From: an uncultured Coriobacteriaceae bacterium
GTDB taxonomy: Bacteria > Actinomycetota > Coriobacteriia > Coriobacteriales > Coriobacteriaceae
DNA length: 48,253 nucleotides
NCBI GenBank assembly: GCA_949298635.1
Contig: CASFXG010000012.1
Location: 1-48,253, forward strand
Direction: 5' to 3'
Numbering within the stretch: position 1 is the first letter of the stretch; each line of letters opens with the position of its first letter. The translations under genes were made by a program, and so were the position numbers. Below, in pieces: positions 1 to 8,807 of this stretch. The notes under the pieces are model-generated. The model was not told the DNA's origin. It saw only the letters and a list, made by a program, of their open reading frames with translations, and did not search any database.

Positions 1-84
1 AGCGCCTCCCCGTATTCTCCGTCAGCCTATGCTCTCGACACGCCGATTACCTCAGCGCGACCCGAGCATTACCCCGCAGCGCCC

Positions 85-3000
85 CTACCGGCGGCGCCGG
101 ACAACCGCACCAGCCGCAAGCGCTACCGCTCCCAACGCGGCGGGAACACCCACCGCCAGCATGGTGGCGTCGCCCGTTGCGGGAATCGCGTCATTGCCCT
201 CAGAGCCGGAGCCCCCGTCGGAAGGCTCGGCCGGATCTCCGGTCGCTACGTAATCCGGATCATCCTTGCCGCAATCGACGCACACTCCGTCTTCGTAGGT
301 ATGGCCCGTAGCGGGAATCTCCTTGTACGTCGTATAGGCGCACCCTTCGCAGGTGACGTACTCCTCCCAACCGGGCTCGGTGCAGGTGGGCGCCTTAGCG
401 TCGTGGTGCACGAGCGTGTGCTCCTCATAACCGGCGACGACGTTCGTGTCGTTTGCCGGCATCGTGAAGATGGTCGTAGCGTCGTGCCAATCCTCAAAGT
501 CACCGCCGCCCGTATCCACCACGTACCAGTTAGTGAAATGCCCATAGTCGTCAAACTCCTCGGTGGAGATGGTCACCTCGGCACCCTCGGCATACATGCC
601 GCCACCCGTGCCACCCTGAACGCGAAGCTCGTAGAGGGGCGTGGCGGGCTCGATGCGCAGATAGGCGCTCTTATCTTCAGCGTAGGAATACGGATCGTCC
701 TCAGCCCGCACGACCTCACCCGTCGGCGACGTCGCCCACTGATACCAATCGGGATTGCTACCAAAACTGACGCTGCCACCGTTCTTGGACACGTAGATGG
801 CGCCAGCCCCGCCCTCAAGCGTGATGGTGCCGCCCGTGAACTCGGCTACGCCGTTGGTCATAAGGGCGTAGGTGATGTCGGCATCGTCAGTCTTGGAGAC
901 AGTCGCGTCCACCGTGCCGCCGCTGATGCGAACGGCATTGTTACCGTAGAGCGCGCCCATGACGCTCTCATCCGGGTCGGTGGTCACATCGACCGTAACC
1001 TTGCCGCCGGAGATGACGAGCTCGTCGCTGGCGCCGATATACCAACCGCCCGTGGCATCGATATCGGTCGTTTCGCCGGAGATGGTCACGGAGCCGCCAG
1101 CGATAGGCCGTCCAGTTGCGATGACCTCAATCTGCGAATCCGTGATGGAGATGTCCTGCTTCGCGTAGATCGCATCAGTACCAGAAACGTTGAGATCGGA
1201 ATCGCTGATCGAGATGCCGCCTCTTTGAGCATTGACGGTCATTTTGCCCGAAAGCACGAGATTCGAGCAGTTCTCGATAACCACGTCCTTGGCGTCGGAG
1301 TACAGCGCGGCGTTGCCTGCCGTGACTGTCCCCGTCGCGTCATTGAGCTCGACAGTACCAGCCGCAGCGAGACCATGGGCGACGTCGGTCAAAGTGAGCT
1401 GCACGCCATCCTTGGCAACAAGGTCGCCAGTGGTGTAGGTAGCATAGCTATTCGGCGACTTGAGGGTAAGCGAGCCGCCGCTCACCTCAATGCCGCCGGC
1501 GGGCGCGTAAAGCGCGTAGCTGTTGTTGGACGTCGCGGTAACCGTACTGTTCGTAAACGTCAGCGCACTATCGTTGTCCCAAATGTAGACAGCAATCGTT
1601 CCGTTGCACGTAGCGTTGAGCGTCGAGTTGGTCACCGTTATCGGTCCCTGCGCATCGATGGCGAGAAAATCTCCGATCGAATTGACCGTGAGCGAGGCAT
1701 TCGTGACGGAGATGCCGCTCGTGCCACAGAACCGTCCCGTCGCCTTCACCTGCGCGCCATCCTCGATGGAGACCGTTGCCTGACCGCTCACGGCAGATCC
1801 TCCGGAGGTTGTCCCCTCAGCCTGAAGGACGGTCCCCTCCCCTTTCACCGTGAGCTGCTGCTGGGACTGCACGACACCGTGCGACTCCACATAGGCACCT
1901 TCGCCAATCGTCATGGTTCCGTAGGCTACCACGGCATAGTTGCCATAAGTCTCCTCCGTCGATGCCACGAGCTGCGTGCCGGCGCCCGTCACCTCGACGT
2001 TGCCGCCCGCCGAAAGCGCAAGGTACGCATTGTCCCCAGTAGCGCTCGCGCTCACCTTTGCACCACTTTTGATGACGACGTCGCTCAAGTTGGACTGAAT
2101 GGCGCAATCGCTCGCCGTCACAGTGAGCGACACGCCGTCGACGACAATGTCATCCTGCGCGCTGATTGCACCAGCGGGAGCCGTCTGGGAAACCGAGAGG
2201 CTGCCTGCACCAGTGAACGTGACAGAGCAGTTCTCGTGCGCAACGATAGACCCGCACGAGTTCTTTCCCATGATCTCGATGGTGAGGTCGAGCACAGAGC
2301 CGAGCTCAGTCTCGATACAAGCGCCCGAACCGGAACTCGTGCCCTTGATGGTGGCGTTCTCGAGCGTGAGCGTCTGCGTGTCTGGATCGTAGGACACCGT
2401 GCCGTCGCGGAGCACGTCCGCCGCGTTCGCGCTCGTCACGTCAACACCGCCGACGGACAGACCGTACTCGACCACCGGAGTCTTCCAAGCCGCGCTCGCC
2501 GCGCTCTTGGCGCTGGTTTCGCTCGCACGATACTCGAAGTTTTCCTCGGGACCCCAGGCGCGAACGTCGAAGGCGTAGGTAGCGCCGTCTTTCGGCGCGG
2601 TAACGACGGACGTGAGCTCGCAGCTGGTATCCGCGATGGTAGTACTACGCACCTCACTCGTGCTGCCGTCTGCGGTCGTCTCGTAGAAGGTGACCCGGTA
2701 CTTCGCAGCGTTCGCGACGGCGTCCCACGAAGCGGTGAACCCGTCATCACCCGTCCAGGTGAGGTTAGAGGGCGTAGCAAGCTGCACGAGCCGCCCGGTC
2801 GTGTAGGAGTAGCTGTAGGCATTCTCCGCCCTGCCGACCTCCTGCATGGTGCCGTCTGCCTGCTTCTCGTAGTACACGAACGTGACGGGGTGGACGACGT
2901 TCAATCCGCTGACATCCCCCGTACCGATAGCACCATAGAATTGCTCTGCCGCTTGGAAGAGATTCTCAATATCGTAGGTGTACTCCCCGTCCACGGAGGG

Positions 3001-3207
3001 CACGCAATGATCAGCGCTGCTCGGCCCGAACAGCAGAGGGCGAAGGTCGATCCTGCTGTAATAATCCCCCTCCGCATCCCAGTGCAGCACGCCGTCGTCG
3101 TCAAGCCGCGGATTCGGCGTGAAGTCCTGCGCGAACGCCGTCGCTGGCAGCAGCAGCAACAACGCCGCCAGCGCGCACGCCAGCATTGCCACAAATCTCT
3201 TCTTCAT
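85..3207 (-). CDS. Sortase-anchored surface protein with Fn3 and beta-helix-like repeats
   Basis: A 1040-residue exported protein, probably covalently attached to the cell wall. A signal peptide (residues 1-26, KKR then a Leu-rich core, cleavage after AFA) opens it. A fibronectin type III-like domain lies at about 145-245. It is followed by a module (YxLxVGGxxVTxxNAxDV, SYDxxTxTLTL) common in Coriobacteriia and Clostridia surface proteins. Residues about 280-850 are short Val/Thr/Ser/Gly beta repeats, as in pectin-lyase-like right-handed helices. A Cys-rich module (CTEPGWEEYVTCEGC, GHTYEDGVCVDCG) precedes a sorting signal: IPATGD at 1008-1013, a hydrophobic segment and RRRR. AGGACGG lies before the ATG. 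Ligand unknown; adhesion or carbohydrate binding is inference. The next gene upstream on the same strand is a LuxR-type regulator. Confidence 0.88.
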   Translation of the reverse strand: MKKRFVAMLACALAALLLLLPATAFAQDFTPNPRLDDDGVLHWDAEGDYYSRIDLRPLLFGPSSADHCVPSVDGEYTYDIENLFQAAEQFYGAIGTGDVSGLNVVHPVTFVYYEKQADGTMQEVGRAENAYSYSYTTGRLVQLATPSNLTWTGDDGFTASWDAVANAAKYRVTFYETTADGSTSEVRSTTIADTSCELTSVVTAPKDGATYAFDVRAWGPEENFEYRASETSAKSAASAAWKTPVVEYGLSVGGVDVTSANAADVLRDGTVSYDPDTQTLTLENATIKGTSSGSGACIETELGSVLDLTIEIMGKNSCGSIVAHENCSVTFTGAGSLSVSQTAPAGAISAQDDIVVDGVSLTVTASDCAIQSNLSDVVIKSGAKVSASATGDNAYLALSAGGNVEVTGAGTQLVASTEETYGNYAVVAYGTMTIGEGAYVESHGVVQSQQQLTVKGEGTVLQAEGTTSGGSAVSGQATVSIEDGAQVKATGRFCGTSGISVTNASLTVNSIGDFLAIDAQGPITVTNSTLNATCNGTIAVYIWDNDSALTFTNSTVTATSNNSYALYAPAGGIEVSGGSLTLKSPNSYATYTTGDLVAKDGVQLTLTDVAHGLAAAGTVELNDATGTVTAGNAALYSDAKDVVIENCSNLVLSGKMTVNAQRGGISISDSDLNVSGTDAIYAKQDISITDSQIEVIATGRPIAGGSVTISGETTDIDATGGWYIGASDELVISGGKVTVDVTTDPDESVMGALYGNNAVRISGGTVDATVSKTDDADITYALMTNGVAEFTGGTITLEGGAGAIYVSKNGGSVSFGSNPDWYQWATSPTGEVVRAEDDPYSYAEDKSAYLRIEPATPLYELRVQGGTGGGMYAEGAEVTISTEEFDDYGHFTNWYVVDTGGGDFEDWHDATTIFTMPANDTNVVAGYEEHTLVHHDAKAPTCTEPGWEEYVTCEGCAYTTYKEIPATGHTYEDGVCVDCGKDDPDYVATGDPAEPSDGGSGSEGNDAIPATGDATMLAVGVPAALGAVALAAGAVVRRRR

Positions 3208-3365
3208 GCCCTACCGTCCTTTTCATCAAGCCGTAGCACGCCGAAAGCGCACATATTCTCTTTATTTTCAGCGAAAGGTTGAGGGGGCACATCCTTCCTG
3301 CGCCGGGGCAAAACGGATGACGCGCGGGGAGGGAAACCCATGACAGCACTACGATGGCATAAACT

Positions 3366-4571
3366 CTACGACAGCATGAACTTGCCCAGATCCTGCCGAC
3401 GCTTGACGCCGAGCTTGGTGAGCGAGCGCGAGATGTAGCTCTTCACGCTGTTCACCGAGACGCCCATATGCTGCGCGATCTCCTGGTTCGTCCAGCCGCG
3501 CGCGGCAAGCATGGACGCAGCGAACTCCGTAGTAGTGAGGTCGTCAGCCACGTCGTCGCCGATCGCGGGATTGTGGACGCGCCGCCAACCAGCGGAGAAA
3601 CGATACGTGATGGCGATGATGCGCTTGAAGTCCTCCGGCCACCGGGGCTTGAGCTCCGCCTCGAGCATGCCGCCGAGCAGCCCGTGATGCTCACCGAACG
3701 CCTGGATGAGGTCGTCTGGGCGCGCAAGTTCCCACGCGGCGCGCAGGTGCTCGCGGGCGCGGGCAGTCTCGCGCAAGCTCATGAGGTCCATAACGGCGAT
3801 GAGGTGCAGGTAGATGGAGGGAATGGGATACACGTCCTCCTGCGTCATGAGCGCGGTCTGGGCGATGCCGAGGCTCTGCGCGTAGTCGCCCGCGAGGTAG
3901 ACCGCGTGCGCCTGCACGTAGCACGCGAACGCCCGCAGCCCGGGCGGCAGGAGCGGGAGCACGTCCTGCGCATGGGGCAATCCCTCGGGCGCAGGCAGAT
4001 GCAGCAGCACGCTCGCGGTCTGGGCGATGAACGCCTCCGCGGCACGGAGCTGCGGGCACTCTTCCGACGCCGCCGCGATGGTGCCGCGCGCCGCCTCGAG
4101 TGCGCGCTTCGCCCGGTCGATGCGCCCAAGCGGCAGATTCGCATATGCGCAGATGAGGCAGGCTGAAAGGCGCGTATCGAAATCCTCGCTCGTTAGATAG
4201 CGCGTCGCTGCGGCGGCGGCTTCTTGCGCCCTGCCGCTGAAGTAATAGAACTCCGCCTGTGCGATGTCGCGACGCTGCCCCGGTGCGAGGGAATCGACGA
4301 ATTCCGCGCACGCCCCCGGCGCAAACGGCGTGTTCATGAGCGGCATGAGACCCGCAAGGGAACCGGGTACGCGGCGTGGGCGGGACGGGGTGGCCTGCAG
4401 AGCGGAATCGGCACGGCGCGGATCGTTCGGCTTGCGCGCGTTCACAGGGACGCCCCACGAGCGGCCGAACTTCACCGCGCCGTCGATGCGACCCTCCGCA
4501 CAGAGCCGCTGCACGAGCCGCTCCGTCACATTCCACCGCTGGGCGGCATCCTTCACCGTCATGTATTCCAC
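3366..4571 (-). CDS. Transcription regulator with N-terminal MerR/excisionase-type HTH and C-terminal LuxR HTH
   Basis: A predicted DNA-binding regulator of about 401 residues. The N-terminus (about 3-45) has a helix-turn-helix of the HTH_17 kind (MTVKDAAQRWNVTERLVQRL, then a GRSWGVP wing). The C-terminus (about 340-401) is a LuxR/GerE HTH (GWTNQEIAQHMGVSVNSVKSYI). The alpha-helical middle resembles a tetratricopeptide-type sensor region. I chose GTG at 4571 because AGGGAGGG lies 6 nt upstream; a GTG at 4616 would add 15 residues but has no good ribosome site. An inverted repeat GTTCG-N6-CGAAC at 4628-4643 upstream could be an operator. It precedes the surface-protein gene on the same strand by 158 nt, so control of that gene is plausible but not shown. 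Confidence 0.82.
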   Translation of the reverse strand: MEYMTVKDAAQRWNVTERLVQRLCAEGRIDGAVKFGRSWGVPVNARKPNDPRRADSALQATPSRPRRVPGSLAGLMPLMNTPFAPGACAEFVDSLAPGQRRDIAQAEFYYFSGRAQEAAAAATRYLTSEDFDTRLSACLICAYANLPLGRIDRAKRALEAARGTIAAASEECPQLRAAEAFIAQTASVLLHLPAPEGLPHAQDVLPLLPPGLRAFACYVQAHAVYLAGDYAQSLGIAQTALMTQEDVYPIPSIYLHLIAVMDLMSLRETARAREHLRAAWELARPDDLIQAFGEHHGLLGGMLEAELKPRWPEDFKRIIAITYRFSAGWRRVHNPAIGDDVADDLTTTEFAASMLAARGWTNQEIAQHMGVSVNSVKSYISRSLTKLGVKRRQDLGKFMLS

Positions 4572-4697
4572 GGCGAGCCCTCCCTGCTGTCCCTGGGCGC
4601 GGGGTTCGTTCGCCACGCGCGCAAACCGTTCGTTATTGCGAACACTATGCTACAGGAAAGGCGGTGATTCTATTCGCTTATCCGCACAATTTACAAG

Positions 4698-5060
4698 CTA
4701 GTGGTGGCAGGCGTGCTCCTCGCCCATAACGGGAAGGGTTCCCGCAGCAGCCATGTTCGCGACCTCGCCTACGTTCGGGGTCTCGTTCTCGAAGTAGACC
4801 GTGATGCCCGCCTGAGCGAACCCCATCATGGGACGCACGCCCATGCCCGCGGCAACGATCGCGTCGACACCGTGCTCGGCGAGCAGGGAAACGGGCCGCA
4901 TGCAGCCGCCCTCTTCGTGCGGCGGGTTGTCGATGACCTCCGTCGCGGTAATCGTGCCGTCTTCGACCGTCACCACGGTAAAGCAGTCACAGTGGCCGAA
5001 ATGACCCGAGCGCTCGCACTCGAGGCCGCCCGCGCCCATGGTTGGAATAGCGATCTTCAT
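4698..5060 (-). CDS. NifX/NifB-type dinitrogenase iron-molybdenum cofactor-domain protein
   Basis: A 120-residue protein matching the Nitro_FeMo-Co fold (NifX/NafY/NifB C-terminal type). It starts MKIAIPTMG, has GHFGHCDCFTVV (about 19-30), HEEGGCMRP, and DAIVAAGMGVRPMMGFAQAGI, and ends in His-rich HACHH. Family members bind iron-sulfur or metal clusters. Most copies outside nitrogen fixers have no known job, and no nif gene is present here, so nitrogen fixation should not be inferred. The ATG at 5060 has an AGAGGG ribosome site; reading further upstream gives low-quality Arg/Lys-rich sequence. It follows the DUF4867-like gene by 68 nt on the same strand, probably as one transcript. Confidence 0.85.
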   Translation of the reverse strand: MKIAIPTMGAGGLECERSGHFGHCDCFTVVTVEDGTITATEVIDNPPHEEGGCMRPVSLLAEHGVDAIVAAGMGVRPMMGFAQAGITVYFENETPNVGEVANMAAAGTLPVMGEEHACHH

Positions 5061-5128
5061 GAGGTTGCCCTCTTTCTTCGTGCAGGCACTTCGCTTTTGT
5101 GCCCGTGCCCGTACCTTATGCTGCTTGA

Positions 5129-5800
5129 CTACTGCGCGATATCCTCCGCGATATCGATGCTCTCGCCCTGAAGACCCACGTGGGCGCCGGCGGCAGCCTT
5201 GTTGCTCTCCGCGTGCACGATGAGCCATTTATCGGCAGCCCAGAGGAGCGGGGCATCGCCGGCGTTGGCAAGCGCAGAATCGAGCTCCGGCAGAGGGCCG
5301 TTCGTGCCCTGGGGCAACGCGACGAGCGTGCGGAAGCCCTCATCGCCTGTCTGACAAGGCGCGTAGTGCAGGGTGTCGGCAAAGACTTCGACGAGCACAC
5401 CGGCAGGCACGCGGAACGCGCGCACGAGCGACATGTCGAGCGTGGCGTCGACACCCATCCCCTCTATCTGGTGCTGCTTCGCAAGGAGCAGGATGAAGTC
5501 GTTCGCACCGAGGTTGAACTCGCTGGAGCGGTGGTACTCCAGGGCGTTGAGACGCGTGTTATGACCGCAGCACCAACCCAGTTGAGTGGGACGACCGCCG
5601 AAGAGAAGCCCCTTGAGCGCAGGCGCGACCTCGAGTTCTTCGAGTGCGGCGGCGCTAGCCTCGTACTTCGTGCCGTCCTCCGGGCAAGGCGCGTGCTCGG
5701 CGAGCGCGTGGACCACGGGCTCGGTGAACGCGGCGGGAACATCTGCCCACACGCGACCATAGTTGCGGAATGATTCGTCATAGATAGATTCGATGAGCAT
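5129..5800 (-). CDS. DUF4867-like protein
   Basis: A 223-residue cytoplasmic protein, resembling DUF4867 from memory. Key stretches are LGWCCGHNTRLNALEYHRSSEFN, DFILLLAKQHQIEG, VEVFADTLHYAPC and KWLIVHAESN. The EYH...E pattern and the beta-rich FADTLHYAP stretch look like a cupin-type metal or sugar-binding fold, which would fit family members near carbohydrate genes. The substrate is unknown. ATG at 5800 is preceded by AAGGGGAG at good spacing; an upstream in-frame ATG would add a Cys/Arg-rich peptide and is rejected. It leads a likely two-gene unit with the NifX-like gene. A 7-bp inverted repeat lies 114 nt upstream. Confidence 0.7.
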   Translation of the reverse strand: MLIESIYDESFRNYGRVWADVPAAFTEPVVHALAEHAPCPEDGTKYEASAAALEELEVAPALKGLLFGGRPTQLGWCCGHNTRLNALEYHRSSEFNLGANDFILLLAKQHQIEGMGVDATLDMSLVRAFRVPAGVLVEVFADTLHYAPCQTGDEGFRTLVALPQGTNGPLPELDSALANAGDAPLLWAADKWLIVHAESNKAAAGAHVGLQGESIDIAEDIAQ

Positions 5801-5913
5801 GGTGTCTCCCCTTCTTCTGCTGGGATTCGACTGACATGCAGCGCGGACGGCGCACCCGCACCGGCAACGTCGCATGCGTCGATTATCGCACGATTCGCAT
5901 GTACAGATTCGCT

Positions 5914-5940
5914 CTACATCCCCGTTTATCGTCGATGTAG
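5914..5940. promoter_or_regulatory. Inverted repeat CTACATC-N13-GATGTAG upstream of the DUF4867-like gene
   Basis: Perfect 7-bp arms at 5914-5920 and 5934-5940. An extended -10-like TGCGATAAT reads toward the DUF4867-like gene at about 5879-5887 on the minus strand. The repeat therefore lies about where the -35 region and an activator or repressor site would be. No regulator is identified. Confidence 0.4.
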
Positions 5941-6029
5941 GTCAAATTCCTGTAAGTTATGCTTCTCAATGTCAGCTTTGGTGGCGCAGTTCAAAACAGA
6001 TAGAGAGGAGGCGTCGAAGGGGCTCTCGG

Positions 6030-7826
6030 TTACGCCTCGATGCGAATCACGATGCTCGCGCCGCCGAGTTCGGGGTCGATAAAGCGCGCGTCGCCGCCAT
6101 GCTGCCACGCGATCGTCCGCACCACAGAAAGACCCAGCCCGGTACTGCCGCTCTTGCGTGAACGACCCTCTTCCAGGCGTACGAACCGACCGAACACGCG
6201 CTCGCGATCCTGTTCCGGGATACCCGGCCCATCATCGCTCACAACGATCTCGACGAATTCGCCGTCCGCGTTCTCAACATTGCGGCACGAGATCGCCACG
6301 CGACTCCGTGCATAACGCGCTGCGTTGTCGAGCACGTTGCGCACCGCATGCGAAAGCGCCTCGTGATCTGCCGTGCACACCACCGGCTCCACACCGGAAA
6401 CATCGACCTCGCACGACGCCCTCGCTTTCAAAGACGAGGCCTCTTCATAGAGCAGGTCGCACAGGTCGAGCTGCTGCTTGTCCAAACGCGACACGCCCTC
6501 ATCCTGGCGCGCGAGCAACAGCAGGTTGCTCACAATACCGCCCAGACGCTCGTTTTCAGAGAGCAGGTCGTTTGCAAGCGTATCCGCGTCAACCGCGTCC
6601 GGATGGTCGCGCATGGTCTCGAGCATGACGCGAATAGCCGCCACCGGGCTCTTGAGCTCGTGCGACGCATCGGAGACGAAACGGCGCTGCTCCGCGACGG
6701 CAGCCTCGAGGCGCGCGAGCATATCATTGAACGTGGTTGCCAGCGGTTCCAGGTCGCGATCGTGCTCCGGCACGGGCAAGCGGCGGCTCAAGTCGCCGAT
6801 GGATATCGTCGCGGCCTCCGCGCGCATGCACTCGACCGGCGCGAGCGTGCGCGCGACGGCGAACCACGAGAGCACCGCGACTGCGCACAGGGAGCCAAGC
6901 ATGGCGATGGCAAGTACGATGGCGACCGTCCTCATTGCCTCGCGCGCGGGAGCGAGCGACGTCAGCGCGGCGATGGTAACCACACCGTCGGGCGTCTGGA
7001 CGCCGCGCTCCACCACGAGGATCGGCCCTTCGATACCGAGCGCCGTAGTGGCGTCGATGTGCATCTCCTCGACCGATACCGAAAGTTCCTGGGCAGACGA
7101 TGCGCCCGCCTGCTCCGCCACGAAAGGAAGCCGCTGCTGTACGAAACGACGCGCGTATGCATGGATACGGCCGCGCGCCGAGGCGTCGCCGTCGTAGCCG
7201 GAGTCGCCCCCGTCGTCGTAGCCGGAGTTGCCCCCGTTGTCGTAGCCGGAGTTGCCCCCGTCGTCGTAATTCGAGGCAGCTTGTTGCGGCTGCGACGGAG
7301 CGGGAGCAGACGAATACCCGCTGTTATAGTTCGAAGAGGCTGCCGGCACGGAAGCTTGCGGACGTGACGGGCTACTTTGCGGCGTTGCCGAAGAATCCGC
7401 CTGCTCGCGCTCCTCCGTCTGCGGTGCCGCGTCATCGACATTGTCTTCGGCAGGCTGCTCCTCAGCCATATCGAACGTCAGCGAGACGCGCTCACGCTCG
7501 CCGCGGCGCTCCTCTCCCGGCGCCAGACCACCCTCCGAGATGGGGGCCACGTCGCTCGCCCAATCGCTCGACGCCACCACATTTCCAGACTCATCGATAA
7601 TCTGTACAAGATCGGCACCGGTTCCGCGCAGCTCGTCGGGCATCTGGCCGGCAGCGACCTGCGCTTCGATCTCGTCGAGGCGCTGATCAAGGCTGCCCGA
7701 GATGGTGGCGCTGATCGCCCAGCCCGTCGCCAGGGCAACGGCGGCCGTAATGGCGACCATGGCAGCTGCGCACACCGCAACGGTGATTACCGAAACCTTC
7801 CCTCGAATGCTTTTGAAAAGATGCAT
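6030..7826 (-). CDS. Sensor histidine kinase with Tyr-Asp-Gly-Ser repeat in the extracytoplasmic domain
   Basis: A 598-residue membrane sensor kinase. TM1 spans about 11-38 and TM2 about 300-322, leaving an outside domain of about 260 residues. HAMP follows at about 323-378, and HisKA has SDASHELKSPVA with phospho-accepting H389. The HATPase has an N-box (NVLDNAARYA), G1 (DDGPGIP) and G2 (TGLGLSVV). Residues 187-213 of the outside domain are a low-complexity repeat (SNYDDGGNSGYDNGG type) preceded by Pro/Ala/Ser-rich linkers. The same motifs fill the C-terminal half of the neighbouring lipoprotein, which is unusual. ATG at 7826 has CAGGGAGAG upstream. It follows its response regulator on the same strand with a 132-nt gap. 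The stimulus is unknown; the shared repeat suggests an envelope signal involving the lipoprotein (inference). Confidence 0.92.
   Translation of the reverse strand: MHLFKSIRGKVSVITVAVCAAAMVAITAAVALATGWAISATISGSLDQRLDEIEAQVAAGQMPDELRGTGADLVQIIDESGNVVASSDWASDVAPISEGGLAPGEERRGERERVSLTFDMAEEQPAEDNVDDAAPQTEEREQADSSATPQSSPSRPQASVPAASSNYNSGYSSAPAPSQPQQAASNYDDGGNSGYDNGGNSGYDDGGDSGYDGDASARGRIHAYARRFVQQRLPFVAEQAGASSAQELSVSVEEMHIDATTALGIEGPILVVERGVQTPDGVVTIAALTSLAPAREAMRTVAIVLAIAMLGSLCAVAVLSWFAVARTLAPVECMRAEAATISIGDLSRRLPVPEHDRDLEPLATTFNDMLARLEAAVAEQRRFVSDASHELKSPVAAIRVMLETMRDHPDAVDADTLANDLLSENERLGGIVSNLLLLARQDEGVSRLDKQQLDLCDLLYEEASSLKARASCEVDVSGVEPVVCTADHEALSHAVRNVLDNAARYARSRVAISCRNVENADGEFVEIVVSDDGPGIPEQDRERVFGRFVRLEEGRSRKSGSTGLGLSVVRTIAWQHGGDARFIDPELGGASIVIRIEA
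7188..7268 (-). repeat. In-gene 24-nt tandem repeat encoding NSGYDDGG-type octapeptides
   Basis: About three near-perfect copies of a 24-nt unit (plus-strand core GTCGTAGCCGGAGT) inside the kinase gene. The unit is a multiple of three, so copy number can change without breaking the frame. Confidence 0.8.
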
Positions 7827-7958
7827 GGTCTCTCCCTGGTTTCTGGCCGATGCGCCCCGCGGTGTCATGCAGGCTGGCGCGCCCGTGCGACATCGCGTTT
7901 CCACGCGGCAGCACGTCCCAGCGGCATCACCCGTACCGGACACCGGCCTTGCGTCGCC

Positions 7959-8633
7959 CTACGCCGGCTCGGACATCCGATACCCCACCCCGCGCACGGT
8001 GTGGATGAGACGCTGCCCAAACGCTGCGTCAACTTTCTTCCGCAGGTAGCCCACGTACACCTCGACGACGTTGTCGCCGCCCATGTACCCCGGCGACCAC
8101 ACGTGGTCGAGAATCTGCGTCTTGGTGAGCACCTGCCCCGCGTTGTACATGAGGTATTCCAGCAAGGCGAACTCGCGCGGCGTGAGCTCGATCGCTGTGC
8201 CGCCGCGTTCGACGGCCTTGGAAGCCGGGTCGAGCGTGAGGTCACCCACCTGCAGCTTCGCCGAACCCTTGCTCGCCCCGCGCCGCAGCAGCGCTCGCAG
8301 GCGCGCTACCAGCACCACAAGCGAAAAGGGCTTCCGAAGAAAATCGTCGGCACCAATATCGAGCGCATCCGCCTCGTCGTACTCGCCGTCCTTGGCGGTG
8401 AGCATGAGCACCGGCGTCGTGATGCCTGCGGCGCGCAGCTCTCCGCACACGTTGTAGCCGTTCATGCCGGGAAGCATGATGTCGAGCGTGATGACGTCGT
8501 ACGCCTCCGTGAGCGCCATCTCCAGACCCGTGTTGCCGTCGCAGGCGATATCGACGGTGAAACCCTCGTCTTCCAAGCTCGCCTTGAGGTACGCGACGAT
8601 GTTCTCCTCGTCTTCAACGACCAAGACGCGCAT
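7959..8633 (-). CDS. OmpR/PhoB-type response regulator
   Basis: A 224-residue two-component response regulator. The receiver domain has the acidic pocket (VVEDEEN, residues 6-11), the phospho-acceptor D51 in LDIMLPGMNG and a conserved RKPF Lys near 101. The C-terminal winged helix (about 125-220) has LTPREFALLEYLMYNAGQVLTK and the VVEVYVGYLRKKVD recognition helix, ending in HTVRGVGYRM. I chose the ATG at 8633 because MRVLVVEDEE is the usual family start and GGATGGG precedes it; an ATG at 8648 would add five residues. It lies upstream of the kinase on the same strand and is its likely partner. Confidence 0.94.
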   Translation of the reverse strand: MRVLVVEDEENIVAYLKASLEDEGFTVDIACDGNTGLEMALTEAYDVITLDIMLPGMNGYNVCGELRAAGITTPVLMLTAKDGEYDEADALDIGADDFLRKPFSLVVLVARLRALLRRGASKGSAKLQVGDLTLDPASKAVERGGTAIELTPREFALLEYLMYNAGQVLTKTQILDHVWSPGYMGGDNVVEVYVGYLRKKVDAAFGQRLIHTVRGVGYRMSEPA

Positions 8634-8768
8634 ATGAATCCCATCCATTCCGTTCCGAGCGCACCGTGCAAGTCGATTCTACGGAGAAGGGCGCCCGCCC
8701 TTGCAGCGTAGCGCCCCTCCTTCGGCAAGCGGTAGCTCTATCCGAAAAGCCTTACCGTTTCCTTACAG

Positions 8769-8800
8769 CATGTAAAATAACCCCAGGGGTTTTTTAACAT
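8769..8800. repeat. Palindromic ATGTAAAATAACCCCAG element, possible terminator
   Basis: An imperfect palindrome opening ATGTAAAATAACCCCAG and closing GGGTTTTTTAACAT. It begins 8 nt past the stop of the lipoprotein gene (minus strand), where it could act as an intrinsic terminator through CCCC/GGGG pairing and A/T tracts. Similar sequences lie at 41147, 44961, 45102 and, as an inverted pair, at 46795-46900, so it is also a dispersed repeat. Confidence 0.7.
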
Positions 8801-8807
8801 CGCCGCG

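Noticed and set aside
1..84. A gene at the left edge
   Set aside because: Only 84 nt before the surface-protein stop; no frame with supporting features.
301..3282. A 993-codon open frame on the plus strand opposite the surface-protein gene
   Set aside because: It is the shadow of a GC-rich minus-strand gene that has a signal peptide, sorting signal and ribosome site; the plus-strand protein is Arg/His-rich without domains.
4698..5060. Evidence for nitrogen fixation
   Set aside because: Only one NifX-like domain protein; no nifHDK or nifB-type radical SAM gene is present, and stand-alone copies are common.
7188..7268. Possible CRISPR array (24-nt repeats)
   Set aside because: The repeats are contiguous without spacers and encode in-frame peptide repeats of a kinase.
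6348..7367. A 339-codon plus-strand frame over the histidine kinase gene
   Set aside because: Antisense shadow; contains no recognisable domain and lacks a ribosome site.
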